Shown: positions 23,137 to 35,288 of the stretch, piece after piece
How the letters are laid out: each line of letters begins with the position of its first letter
How positions within the stretch are numbered: position 1 is the first letter of the stretch
From: Brachypterus glaber
Lineage: Eukaryota > Arthropoda > Insecta > Coleoptera > Kateretidae
DNA: 64,000 nucleotides
Assembly: GCA_958510825.1 (NCBI GenBank)
Contig: OY294048.1
Coordinates: forward strand, 12,417,589-12,481,588
Direction of reading: 5' to 3'
Translations under genes and position numbers: made by a program
The notes under the pieces: generated by a model
Databases searched by the model: none
Told to the model about the DNA's origin: nothing
Seen by the model: only the letters and a program-made list of their open reading frames with translations

Positions 23137-24560
23137 AGTTTAAAATTAAAAAAAAAGTCCATTCTCAACGAGTTTTTACGATTTTTGCGTTATTTCACAA
23201 TTTTAGGGGTCAAATTGGGACCCTTAGAGAAGTTTGATCACCCTCAGGATGTTCAAGATACACAAGAATGAACATTTTAAAATAATAAAAATACACTGCC
23301 CAGTAAAATCGCTTTCCCATTTTTCACCTCCTCGCATTAGATTCACTTTCAGCAACCTCAAAAACCCCAATATACAAATTTTCACTAAAACTACGCCCCA
23401 CCTTTCAGAGGGTGGAGTTAGAATTTTTTATTATCAGATTTACTTTTAGCTACCTCAAAAACCCCTATATATCAATTTTCACAAAAACTGGAATTGGAAA
23501 AATTTTATTATTCAGTTTCGTCGTCCCTATATACCAATTTTGACAAAAATATTGAAAATATTTAAAAATATTAACCCCCTCACCCCCATAGGGGTGGAGT
23601 TAGAATTTTTGTATCATAATATTCAATTACAGCAACCTCAAAAACCCCTATATAGCAATTTAAAATTAAAAAAAAAGTCCATTCTCAACGAGTTTTTACG
23701 ATTTTTGCGTTATTTCACAATTTTAGGGGTCAAATTGGGACCCTTAGAGAAGTTTGATCACCCTCAGGATGTTCAAGATACACCAGAATGAAAATTTTAA
23801 AACAATAAAAATACACTGCCCAGTAAAATCGCTTTCCCATTTTTCACCTCCTCGCATTAGATTCACTTTCAGCAACCTCAAAAACCCCAATATACAAATT
23901 TTCACTAAAACTACACCCCATCTTTCAGAGGGTGGAGTTAGAATTTTTTATTATCAGATTCACTTTCAGCAACCTCAAAAACCCCAATATACAAATTTTC
24001 ACTAAAACTACGCTCCACCTTTCAGGGTGGGAGTTAGAATTTTTTATTATCAGATTTACTTTCAGCAACCTCAAAAACCCCAATATACAAATTTTCACTA
24101 AAACTACCCCCCACCTTTCAGGGGGTGGAGTTAGAATTTTTTATTATCAGATTTATTTTTAGCTACGTCAAAAACCCCTATATATCAATTTTCACGAAAA
24201 CTGGAATTGGAAAAATTTTATTATTCAGTTTCGTCGTCCCTATATACCAATTTTGACAAAAATATTGAAAATATTTAAAAATATTAACCCCCTCACCCCC
24301 ATAGGGGTGGAGTTAGAATTTTTGTATCATAATATTCAATTACAGCAACCTCAAAAACCCCTATATAGCAATTTAAAAATTTTTGTGAAAAATTATTGTA
24401 TTTACCCCATTTGCCCCCCTTGCCCCTTTTTTGCTTGAAATGGATTTATGACATAAAACGTCATAAAACGCAAAAATACACAAAAAAATTGAACATTTTT
24501 GCAAGTCTTTCCCAAATTTTGAAAATTTTCAAAATGGGAAAGCAAAATAAGATCCACCCT
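23137..24560. repeat. 520-bp duplication containing a 97-bp tandem repeat
   Basis: A block starting AAGTCCATTCTCAACGAGTT (23155) recurs 520 bases later. Inside, a unit of about 97 bp (GATTCACTTTCAGCAACCTC … GGTGGAGTTAGAATTTTT) occurs once in the first block and about three times in the second (23860, 23957, 24054). The open frames here all translate the same unit and are not genes. The leading part (22845-23290) matches the inverted-arm family at 30460-30785. Confidence 0.8.
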
Positions 24561-25189
24561 AATCATTGATTCCTATACGGCTTTTAAAACCTCCATTTTA
24601 TTCTCAGTATTATTTTACACCACATAAACGCTAAAAAACCACTGTCTCAAAAACTGTCTGATGGATAAATTATGAAAGCAAATTCGAAATCAGCAGGTCA
24701 ATTGATGTAGCTGTTTTTAACTAATTTTGATATAAATTTTTTAAAAACAGCTACTATCTCCCTTTAAAAAAATATTCTTTGCCCTGTGTAGTCATATGAT
24801 CATTTAAATAATTAAATTATTTAATTTAAACGTTAAATGTTAAGATTGGTCTGATTCATGTCCATTGCCCTTTTCTACCCACATATATGTAACTGTCTTC
24901 TTCCCTGCATTTATGTTTTTTTACATAAGTATTAATAATTTTAATTAGGAAATAATTAAATTTTTTCACTACTGGCTTTTATTTAGAAAGTACCATTATG
25001 TAGTTTTTAATCCGACAAATTAATTTTCCGCAGCAAGGGACAGTTCAACAATTATGTTACAGAATTTTTTGTTCTTTTAGGACCCCCCTCCCATCGTCAT
25101 AACGATGCGGAGGGGTCAGTGTCGGACTGCGCAGGCCGAGGCTAGTGAGATTTGTAACCTAGGGGCCCACAAGTATTTTTTTTTCCCCA

Positions 25190-25600
25190 AATATTTTGAT
25201 GACTAAAAAAAGGTCCTCATCCCCGAAAAAAATGTTTTACCCCTCCCAAAAAATTTGATGACTAAAGAAAAAAAAAACTCATCCCCGAAAACATTTTTTT
25301 ACCCCTCCCAAAAACTTTAATGACTAAAAAGGTCCTCACCCCCGAAAACAATTTTTTACCCCCGCCAAAAAATTTGATGACTAAAGAAAAAAAAAACTCA
25401 TCCCCGAAAACATTTTTTTACCCCTCCCAAAAACTTTAATGACTAAAAAGGTCCTCACCCCCGAAAACAATTTTTTACCCCCGCCAAAAAATTTGATAAC
25501 TAAAAAAATAAGGTCCTCACACACGAAAAAAATTTATTACCCCCGCCAAAAAATTGGATGACTAAAAAAAAGGTCCCCACGCCCAAAATATTTTTTTTCC
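25190..25600. repeat. Minisatellite, about 60-bp unit, seven copies
   Basis: The phrase TTTGATGACTAAA or a variant recurs near 25198, 25255, 25317, 25374, 25436, 25493 and 25555, with CCCCGAAAA and TTTTACCCC between. Alternate units are more alike (GGTCCTCACCCCCG against CTCATCCCCG), so part of the array is a dimer of about 119 bp. Confidence 0.8.
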
Positions 25601-25705
25601 CTGCCAGTAATTGATCATGGCCATGGCCAGTTATATTTGGGCCACCCTGTATATCAATAGAAATTATATATTATATATCATACATATCATTTACTGTAAA
25701 TAGTA

Positions 25706-26559
25706 CAGGGTGGCCCATAAGTCACTTTACCATTTAAAAATTGAATAACTTTTTGTCAATTTTTTTTATTTGTTTCTTTTACAATATAGAGTACAGGAAA
25801 TGAAATTTTTTTTTGAACTATGTGTGAAAAATCATGTCTTTTAAATGACGTCCATTTTTCGCTTTGCAAGCACGGGCTCTTTTCACGACATTTTCCATGA
25901 CGGCTTCTAACATGCCTGGCTTAAGCTGTTGAATAGTCCTAGGCTTATTGACATACACCCGATCTTTGGGGTAGCCCTAAAGAAAAAAGTCCGGTGATGT
26001 CAAATCGGGCGATCGTGACGGAAAATGAAAATCCGAATTTCGCGAAATTATTCGTTCTTTAAAAATCTGCCTTAAAAGCTGCATTGTGACTCTGGCCGCA
26101 TGGGCAGTTGCCCCATCTTGCTGCAACCATGTCTCTGGCATGTCCTCCGCTGCAGGGCGCACAAAATTTTGCAGAATTGCGCGATATCGGTCGCCGTTCA
26201 CCGTAACTGTATTGTCATTTTCCTAGCAGAAGTAAGGCCCGATTAGCATTTGGAATGTTCCACCGCACCAAACCGTGAACTCGAGGTGGTGCAATTCACG
26301 TTGATGCATGACTCTAGCTGGAGCCATACATGTTAAGAGCCGTCATGGAAAATATCGTGAAAAGAGCCCGGGCTCTCAAGCACGGCGTGCTTGCAAAGCG
26401 GAAAATGGACGGCATTTAAAAGACATGATTTTTCATACGTAGTTCAGAAAAATTTCCATTTCCTGTACTCTATATTGTAAAAGAAATAAATTAAAAAAAT
26501 TGACATTCAAAAAAGTTATTCAAAACTTTAAATGGTAAAGTGACCTATGGGCCAACCTG
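25706..26559 (-). mobile_element. Tc1/mariner-type relic with rearranged ends
   Basis: Ends CAGGGTGGCCCATAAGTCAC and (inverted) CAGGTTGGCCCATAGGTCAC, each flanked by TA (25704-25705, 26560-26561). About 200 bp at each side are inverted copies of one another, and both contain the end of the transposase coding sequence (the reading KRARACK / near 25863 and 26380), so one terminus was replaced by an inverted duplicate of the other. No intact protein. Confidence 0.8.
25860..26330 (-). pseudogene. Mariner-like transposase fragment
   Basis: The minus strand reads LEFTVWCGGTFQMLIGPYF, a stop, then NGDRYRAILQNFVRPAAEDM, WLQQDGATAHAARVTM and ISRNSDFHFPSRSPDLTSPD, the central and C-terminal part of a DDE transposase. 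The second catalytic Asp lies in the QQDGATAH motif and the third acidic position in the SPDL(T)SPDFF region. Stops interrupt it before and after the 26201-25977 stretch, and the N-terminal DNA-binding domain is missing, so it cannot move itself. The frame resumes after a stop at 25979 (GYPKDRVYVNKPRTIQQL). Confidence 0.8.
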
Positions 26560-26766
26560 TAGTACCTATTGTTTGACACATGATTTTAAAGCTATCAAAG
26601 GAATGCAGCAAACAATGATAAAGCAATACACGTTCACGTTGAATTCGCTTCAGTCGGAGCGTTTTTTGCTGCCACCTCCCCCTCTCGTCGTAGCTTACTT
26701 ACCGTGTGTCAGACTGTATTAAATATGTGATGAATAGTTGTGTATTTGACTCTAACTTATACTTAC

Positions 26767-26901
26767 CATTAAAAACTTGTTTTAAGCAGGCTTTTGGATG
26801 GTTTGGAGTTGCTGAATTTTCTTCACAATTCACCTTTTGCCATTCTTTCATGTCTTTCATACAGCTTTCTCTTTGACAGGAGTAACATTGGAAAGCGGTA
26901 A
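26767..26901 (-). CDS. Ly6/three-finger protein, exon 2 (N-terminal half of domain)
   Basis: 135 bases from TTATTTTTTCAG|TT to AATG|GTAAGT. With the G of exon 1 it opens with Val17, then TAFQCYSCQ, the start of a Ly6 domain directly after the signal-peptide cleavage site (predicted after Ala19). It provides Cys22, Cys25, Cys30, Cys42 and Cys55 of the ten mature cysteines. Both boundaries are phase 1, as is usual for Ly6 exons. Alone the open frame would start at an upstream ATG, but that part lies in the intron before the acceptor. Confidence 0.88.
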
Positions 26902-27298
26902 CTGAAAAAATAAATAAAATAAAAATTACAAGAATGTTAGATATCATAGCTATGCATAGGCCCGACTATGCACAAGCAAAACCTAGTTACTATAACAAAA
27001 AGGGTTCTTGAAATATTAAATAAATATATAATTTTTGGAACCCCTTTTAAAGAGGCGTAGCTACCTTGCGGGTCGTTTTTGTGTATATGTTTGTAAGAAC
27101 TTCTTTTCATATTTATTGATGTAGCTTTTTTTTTAATCATCCTGTATCACCAGGTGGCTACAAATGCCTAGTTTCGGAGATAGGGTTCTAGTACAAATTA
27201 CGTACGACATTTTTAGGGATTTTCAGACCTCTCACTACGTAATATAATTTACCTATAGTATTAGATACTAAGATTTCTTGGGCCACCTCAATTCTTAC

Positions 27299-29149
27299 AT
27301 GGGTCAAAATATATTTACAGGCACTTTTTGAGTTTACGGCTCGCAAAAACATTTTATTCAACAGTAGTAAGTGTACATGTACTTATTTCGTAAGAGAACA
27401 TTTGTGTCTAACTAAAAAAAATGTTTTGTAGCTGTAACCATATAATAAATATATTTTTTTTTATGTTTCCGTAAGCAAATGTAACGCCGGTCACGTGTCC
27501 CCAGCTAACAATTTTCATGTTCGCACTGTTATATTTTAATATTCCCAATAGGAAGTGATGTTTTGTAAAAATAATATGTTTTAGAATATATATTTAATAA
27601 TTTAAATATTTTTTATCGAATGCTATTTGCTCTTCAAAACTTTTTATAACACGTTATGGGTCTGTCCCTAAAACTACAGGTAACACCGGTCACGGTCTAA
27701 ATTCGCTTTAAAAATGACGGTTTAGGGGCGGTTTTATCAGTTTCGCTCATACATCGAACTGTGCCATTGGTTGTTGTGGTGTTTTTTATGGCCAAGGTAA
27801 GTTTGTAACTTATTTGTGTTAAAATTAAGTAAAACATTACGAAAACCTTCCTAGCGTATGTTTTTGTCTTGTAACGCCGGTCACAGGGTGTACTTACTTA
27901 ATTAGTAGAATAATTAACCTAAAAACTTCATGCCATAGTGCCGGAAGAGAATCTTGAGCATTTTAAATCTTAAAAAATATTAAATGTGTTTAGGTAGAGC
28001 CGGGAAATTTAAAAACATTACTTAATGTAACGCCGGTCACAGTAACGCCGGTCACAAATTTGAAATTTGCATATGCAAATTTGCATGCAAATTTTACATG
28101 CTTTTATTTAGTGCGGACATTTATAAAATTGGTAAGTAGATACATGCACAAACACAAATTAGTAGGTAGAGGAAAGTCGCCTAATTTCGGATACCATTTA
28201 CAATGTATTCAATATTTAATACTCGGTATTACTTTTTGATATTTTTTTTATATAACCAGATACAACTTATTATAGCGAACCATGATTTATTATAAAAGCA
28301 ATTTTATTACAGTTTATTTTTTCCAAAAAACACGGTTAAAAAAAAATCAGCGCATTTTTGTGCATTTGAAAAAGGGCTCCTAATTTCGGACATATCCGAA
28401 AAAATTTTTTCAAGAGTAGATCTGGATCCCATTGCCTTTGTTTCTTGTTATTCCTTCACATTTAAGACGTAATTTAATCATTAAGAGATTTTCTACGAAA
28501 TACTATAGGAACTATAATTTTAGATTCCCAATTTCGAATATCTTAGTATCTTAGGTAATTTTCGTTTTTTCAAAATTCTTTATCTTAGTTTGTTGTATCA
28601 TTATAAAAATAATAATTAATGGTTGGTTATCCTGAATAATAATTACCTTGCGGATATCCGAAATTGGGAATCAAATGCACAAAAATGGTCTATCCAAAAT
28701 TAGGCAACTTTCTGCTTTTTAGATTAGAAATTTGTAGAATGTTTACGTTTTCAAATTGCTTAATTATGAATAGTGGATCAACTTAACTAACATCATAACT
28801 TACCCAAGACAGAATCACGAACTTTTATAACGATTATTTATAAAATAAACAAGCATAATAATGCAACTGAGCACAAAACTGCCATTTGCAATATAAACGA
28901 TTTGTGCTGCCATTTAAAGGGGAGAAGCTCTACCGTTATCATATTACAAGACGGATTTAGTTTGACTTTTGGCTTCACATAAAAGTAGGTTTCTGTTTAC
29001 ATTTGCAGACAGTATCTTAAATACACTACTATCCGAAATTTGGAAACCATCCGAAATTAGGCGCATTTCCTCTATTGCTGTATTATATTACTTTTTTTTT
29101 AAATTTTATTTTTCAACGAAAGTGCCTGTAAATAAATTTTGACCCACAT
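27299..29149. repeat. Composite inverted-repeat element with GTAACGCCGGTCAC iterations
   Basis: The ends ATGGGTCAAAATATATTTAC… and (inverted) ATGTGGGTCAAAATTTATTT… followed by ACAGGCACTTT form an inverted repeat of about 30 bp. The left part holds five copies of GTAACGCCGGTCAC (one with A for G) at 27481, 27680, 27871, 28027 and 28042, all in the same orientation. The right part is occupied by the separate element at 28169-29072. Non-coding. Confidence 0.5.
28169..29072. mobile_element. TA-flanked MITE with CCTAATTTCGGA motif, copy 1
   Basis: Ends GAGGAAAGTCGCCTAATTTC and (inverted) GAGGAAATGCGCCTAATTTC, with TA on both sides (28167-28168, 29073-29074). The word CCTAATTTCGGA or its complement recurs near 28179, 28376, 28526, 28650, 28692, 29031 and 29050. 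The element is 904 bp with no reading frame. A shorter relative is at 37275-37656. Confidence 0.7.
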
Positions 29150-29712
29150 AAATGCACGATTCTATATGGACTTTTTTGCGGTAAATTGCTTACCACTCCG
29201 GACCTGTCTGTGAAGAGCTCGGTGAAGATTATACTACGGAATATGAAACATTCACGGCTCGTTTTAAATAATTGATTTACATATTTGGTGCGAGAACAGG
29301 TTTCATGTTACGAAATGGTGATCACTATGAATGCTAATTAAATCTAATAGGTTATGTGGCCACAAAATAATGTATTGCTATTTTATATTCATAACCATAT
29401 ACTTAGTTAATTACTGTACGATTTTTTGCAATTTACCGGTATATCGATGGCCAAGCCCTACTAATACCCACAATTATTTCAGATTGACGAAAATATTACC
29501 GCACAGTGGCGGAAAATATTTCTGCACAGTGACGGATTTAGTTGGGACGGTAATGGGGGTAATTACTCCCTCACCCCATGGTCAGAATTCGATAAAAACA
29601 TTTCTATACAAAAATTTTTGATGAGTTTTTGATTGAGGGAATTGTAAATTTGAACACCTTCGTATAATACTATTTAAGCCTTGCATGATGTGAAGAGTAT
29701 AACAATATAATT
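29150..29712. other. Intronic, no gene seen
   Basis: Less AT-rich near 29200-29300 and 29520-29580, but no splice-bounded frame or recognisable peptide on either strand. Confidence 0.35.
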
Positions 29713-31067
29713 ACACCGGCCCACAAAAAAATTAAGTTCAATTACTATTAACCAGACTTTTTTTTTCTTACGTATTTTTGGGTGCTGCAAACGAATTTGA
29801 AAATGAAAAATCTTGCTGACCCTTAAAGTACCTCGCTCTCTTCTTATGTAAAAGTGTTTTCAGTCAGATTTGGCCAAGGGTTTGGCTGTTATTAGCGTGG
29901 ACCTTATATTTTTTATTATCTTAAAATTTTCGTTTAGGTGTACCTACAGAATTCTGAAAATATAAGAGTGATCAAACTTCTCCAATGGTCCTTTTTTTAA
30001 TTTTTTTTTTAAGTATTTGGGAAAATGCACTATACCATTTACTGTGAATAATATGTGATGGAATGCGTAGCATTACATATCTTCACGGCTTGTTTATTTT
30101 CTTTTGAGCATAAAAAATTATGTGTCAAATTTCAAAATGATCAAAGGATTCTAATGGGAACCGAAAATCCGCCAAAGTTGTCCCTAACACTAAAATACTA
30201 AAACGGTAAACAAACATTTTAAAAATTTATCAGATCGTACTGAATTTATTTTTATTTAATTCATTCTAATATATATTTATAATATTAAAATGATTTAACT
30301 AAAACAAAACGAGGTAAGCGCCAAATATTTAGGAGCTCTTATTTGGAGCTCGTTTTGTTTTAGTTAAATCATTTTAATATTATGAATAAATATTAGAATT
30401 CATTAAATAAAAATAAATTTAGTCCGATCTGATACATTTTTAAAATGTTTGTTTATCGTTTGACTCACATTTATGGTAAAAATTCGCAAATTTTAGTATT
30501 AGGGGCAACTTTAGCGGATGTTCGGCACGGGTTAGAATCTTTTGATAATTTTGAAATTTGGCACATAATTGTGTATGCTTAAAAGAAAAAAATAAGACTT
30601 CAAGCCCTTTAAATTTTTCACTTACAAAAATAATAGACTATTTTCAACGATTTTTTACGATTTATGGAAATTTTACGAAATTTAGGGGCCCAATTAGGAC
30701 CTTAGTCAATTAGAGAAGTTTGATCAATTTCATATTTTCAGAATTTTCTAGTCACACCTAAATGAACATTTTAAAACAATAAAAAAGATCCACCCTAATA
30801 TGTTATAGTTCTTGACATTTTGTTCAAAAATTTATAAGGGCACAACTTCCAAAAATCAATAGTTTAGGTGCTAGAGCATAGTCGACTCAGTTCGATTTGG
30901 CTAAATATTTAATGTTATGTTATATCATGTATTATTATTTGCAGCTTTTTAAAAAAGTTTTAGGTTCAGCGAGCTTTTACACTGTCAAATTCGTTTTCAG
31001 CACACAAAAAATAAGAAACATAAAGTCTGGATAAGAGTATCTAAATGACTTTTTTGTGGGCCTGTGT
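29713..31067. repeat. 1.35-kb foldback with ACACCGGCCCACAAAAAA ends
   Basis: Left ACACCGGCCCACAAAAAA and right TTTTTTGTGGGCCTGTGT begin arms that pair along most of their length, with a tight centre (about 30220-30330 against 30340-30445, around AGGAGCTCTTATTTGGAGCTC). Arm sequence is shared with 22845-23290, 18040-18560 and 35289-35390, so it is an abundant family. Non-coding. Confidence 0.7.
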
Positions 31068-31700
31068 TATTCACTTTAAAATTTCTTGATAAAATATATT
31101 GGTTGATAAATTAGTAATACTAACATAAATTAAAAATAGATATGACATACACCAAGAAAGTTTTCGTGTTAATTTATCGCAATAGGTATTGCAAGGTTAT
31201 CTGCAATATCAGAGGCGGACCAGCTATTAGAATATATATTTTAGAAAATTTCTAGTCCTTCCCTTATGTCGTGGAAAATAAAACTAGGATTCTATGCCAG
31301 ATTTCAGCCCAAAAAAAAAATAAATTAGGGTCTGTCCTACTTCAGTTGAAAAATTTAAAAACAAATTAAAATAATAATTTTAAGGCACGATTTTTTAAAT
31401 TAAATATATCTGGTATACCATAACGTGCATTTATTTCATGCCTGATTTCTCCGTTGCGCTGCAGCGCGCTGTATCCTTACGCTGTATTGAAATTGTGTAG
31501 TTTTTGTAGTTCGCTAAAAAACTCTTGCGCTATTTTTGACTGTCGGGCATAGGCGCCCGCAGTATTTTTAATAGGGTAGGGGGCAAGTCTATTCGGGTTT
31601 GCAACTTTATCAACAAAAAGTTTTTGTTTAATTCCCAAATCCCAAAAAGGGCCAGTATTTTTTCCTGGAGGGGATAATAAGAAACAGATAAGAGGCATCA
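31068..31700. other. Intronic, no gene seen
   Basis: AT-rich to 31440. 31440-31700 is GC-richer with GCGCTGCAGCGCGCTG-like palindromic words. The open frame there has no recognisable family. Confidence 0.35.
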
Positions 31701-31714
31701 CCAGCACAACATTT

Positions 31715-32211
31715 AGCGCCGTAGGCGAATTTTTTTAGAAATCGTATTTTTCAGAATTTCATATGCAATTATTTTATAAAATCTTTTAAATAATATTGTG
31801 ATATCAAGTTAAGCGCCGCAGGCGATGTTTTTTAATGTTCCTAACATCAACAATTTAAAAACAAAATTATTTATAAAACTTTAAATAGCCATATGGAGAA
31901 AACTTCTAAAAAAATAACATATTAACTTTAGCGCCGCAGGCCAAAATGTTTAGAAATATATAGATACCGCATGTCTAAGATACAGGTATGTAAATTATTG
32001 AATATATTATATTAATTAAAATTGTTGTATAACCTTTTAAACACTTTAAACACCTAAGAATTAAAAAAAATGTTATAATTCTGCAGGCGAATACTTTTAT
32101 AAATCATTTTCCAAACACCTCATAATTTTCAAAGCAAATTATAATTTACAAGATATTTTAAATAGTTTCTTATGGATTTGCGTTGCGTAGCCATTTCCAG
32201 CGCCGCAGGCA
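31715..32211. repeat. Five spaced GCGCCGCAGGCG words
   Basis: GCGCCGTAGGCG (31715), GCGCCGCAGGCG (31813), GCGCCGCAGGCC (31931), CTGCAGGCG (32081) and GCGCCGCAGGC (32200) are each followed by a T-rich stretch and often TTTAGAAAT, at intervals of about 100-150 bp. This is an old degenerate tandem repeat in which only the GC-rich word is well kept. Confidence 0.6.
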
Positions 32212-35200
32212 ATTTTTTTAGAAATCTGAAGGACCAAACACTTTAAAATTGTTAAAAACCAAACAAAATAATATATATCTGAAAGGCCAGTAGGGCGACG
32301 GTCCCCCTGTCCCCTCGGGGAGCGCATGTTACCGGGGCTGTTTTTTTTTTGCGCTGTTTCATCCCCTCTACACACATGAGAGGCCAATCCGACCCTGTGC
32401 AATATTATTGACGAATCATCAACGATGAATAAATTAAATTGGAATCCGCCAATTAGTCATTTCAATAAAATGTTTTATTTTATTATTATCAAAAAATGTG
32501 ATTTATAAATGTATTAATACATAATTATTATGTTTTGATTAACTAATTATTAATACATTTCGTGAAAATATATAAGATATTTTTAAGCAAAATCATTTCT
32601 GTTTGCCATTTTTAAAAATAACGAAAACGAAAAACGAAATTATTATGAAAAGTGAAAAAACGTCAAAGGATAATAAAAAAAGGTCATCTGGACATGACCC
32701 AATATTGTCTCCCTATAGAGCTGAAGTTCATCATTAGGTTCAAGTTCAAGTTTAAGTTCATCATTAAAGATACCAATTTGAAAGAAATAAATGTCGAATA
32801 AGTCAAAAACCGCTAATCCAATTTTCAAAAACAAAACACTGTTGAAACAAAAATCAATCTCAAATTATGTATGATTTGACATAATATGTACAATATTATG
32901 GTGCTATTTTAAATTTTTAAGATGGCAGAGGATTATGACGTCACTCATGTGAATAAAAAAAATCGAGTATTTTTTCTAAAAAAAAATTATTTTCAGAGTT
33001 ATCCAAGTTATTCATTTTGAAAATTCCACACCGTATAACAAATTCATTCTATACTTTTTACACAATCAGTATATTTTTAGATAGATAAATTTAGATTTAT
33101 TTTTATTAATTTCACCTTTGCAGTTTTCTGAGTCGTCATTGACGGGTCAGGTCTTTCTATCAATAAGTTATTTATGGGACAATTACCTTTTTCTTACTAC
33201 GTTAATTAAATGAATAAATATGGGGCCTTTTGATGAAAGCTGTTTATTGAAATAGGTACACGTTTTTTAAATTTACAACTCGAAATGATAATTAATTTTT
33301 TTTTTCAAAATTATTTTTTTTTTCGAGAAAACAAAAATAGTTTTTGTATAGTTCCTTGCAATAATAGCATCGACATGACAAACAGGTTTAAATATAGTTG
33401 CAAGTGTTTATTTTAAAAATGAAAGAGGTATATTTTTTTAATGTTAACTTTAAAAATTATGCTCACTATAAGGTAGGTTATGTTTTTAATTTCCAAGAAA
33501 TTAAAAAATTTAACTATTAAAATCAAATGACATAGCTTTAAGTTTCTGATTAGATAAATCGCCTAGATAGTAGAGGGAGGGGGTAAAATTTGGTCAACTG
33601 CATATTTTTAATGCATATGTCATATTAACCATATATGATGTCATGTGTAACGCTTGTAAGATCAAGTAATTAAAATGTTTATTAAACAGAAAAATGTTTA
33701 ATACAAGGAATTTATTTTGTTATAATTTTAATGATAAGTATAGTACTCTAATGATACACTGTAAAAAGTAAAATGAAGGTAAAATTATGTGTATCTCGTT
33801 TTAATACGATAAAAACGACGAAAAAAAAAAATCAGTTTTTATACATAGAATTTACGGCTTAATTCAAAAATGTACAAAATTACAGAGTTTCCCATTAAAA
33901 AAAAAACGTATTTATCCCACTTCCGGCAAAACCGGAAGTGAGACAAAAATATTAAATCCGCCATTTTATAGCCAATGTAAAATTATATAAATAACCAAAG
34001 TTTCGTTTTTATCGAATAAAGATTAATCCTAATTTTTGGGGGTCCAAAATAATCAAAATTTGCGTTATGTAATACTTGAACGTTCCCTAAGGAACGAAAT
34101 GCGATCTAACCGAGTCAAACCAACTTCGGATTTGGATTCAGCTACCCCAAAACACCGTTGATACATTTTAGCACTTTTTTGAGGTTAGAAACGATGCGAT
34201 CTGACCGAGCCAAACAAACCCCAGATTCGGATTCAGCGACCTCAAAAACGTATAGAAATGTTTGTCACCTCTGGTGACAATACCTTTTTTTTTCGTGTGC
34301 CTGTGTTTTTGTTGAATCATTAACCTAGTTGGGCGGGGGTCAAAAAATGTTCTAGTAACCTGAAATTTGGTATGCAAGCATAGCTTTTCAATCGAGACAA
34401 CATGGGGGGGGGGGTTGCATATAAAAAAATAAAAAAGTGTTTTTTTTTTGCAATGCCCTATTCCTGTAAGCTTGTCCTTGTAACGTCACGTTGACCACGG
34501 TCCCAGTGTGGAACCCACACAAATAATTTTTGCGACTAAACTTTAACAGGCTATAGCTTATCAAAGAAAAGAGACAGGGTGGGTTTTTGTTGGGGTAAAA
34601 TGGGTAAATAGCAGCCATAGCATCAGACTGCAGTTCAACGCTGCTTTCAGCATGACAAATTCTCCTATCCGTGATATAAAAAAGTTTTTTTAATGACGTA
34701 AATAGACGTTTATTTCTTCTTCTTCTTCAAGTAATAAATCAGCTGTATGCAGTGATGTCAATAGAAATTTTTATTCGTTTTTGAAAAAAGCAACATCGAC
34801 TGTCAATAAATGACGGTTCTTATAAATAACCTCAAATAATATACCCTGTCATATAATGAGCAACTCACCGTTAAGATGTTTTGTACATCTAAGAGAAGAT
34901 AACCCTACTTTTTCTTTGCGTCAAAATTACTGTCAAGCATGACAACCTAACATTAAAAGTCCAATTTAAATTATTAAAATATCGAAAATATGTAGGGTTC
35001 GTTTCTAACTTCTTGTACTACTTTTTTCTGTCACGGTTAGAACCTTGTCCAGCAGGACAAACCCCTGCTCTATTAATAACGATATTCCACAATTCCATAC
35101 CATAGCAATTATTTAAAAATTCAGTAGATAAGTAAAACTCATTACCCATAGCAACTTAAATACCCATTGTTAAAATTGTTTACGAACGATAATAATGACT

Positions 35201-35288
35201 CATATTTATATTTAAACATTAAACCCATATAGGAAAAAAAATAATAATTTGCAATACCTTTCAATAATATGTTATTCTCTTACATACT
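32212..35288. other. Intronic, no gene seen
   Basis: 32280-32400 is a GC-richer patch without a recognisable protein. 33350-33420 is a relic shared with 20191-20350. 34080-34260 has an imperfect repeat (ATGCGATCTAACCGAG… and ATGCGATCTGACCGAG…). 34370-34640 has several ordinary short frames but no family match. Confidence 0.35.

Larger units (their letters stand above)
22306..26766 (-). other. Intron 2 of the Ly6-like gene
   Basis: Bounded by AATG|GTAAGT and TTATTCCAG, phase 1. It holds several repeats: a copy (22677-22810) of sequence found inverted at 44170-44290, the tandem blocks at 23137-24560 and 25190-25600, and a mariner relic at 25706-26559. Confidence 0.75.

Noticed and set aside
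23234..24438. Five overlapping open frames with similar Lys/Pro-rich peptides
   Set aside because: All come from the 97-bp and 520-bp tandem repeats. Similarity reflects duplication, not selection on protein.
25190..25600. CRISPR-like array (regular repeats)
   Set aside because: Spacers are also repeated, the genome is eukaryotic, and the unit behaves as a minisatellite.
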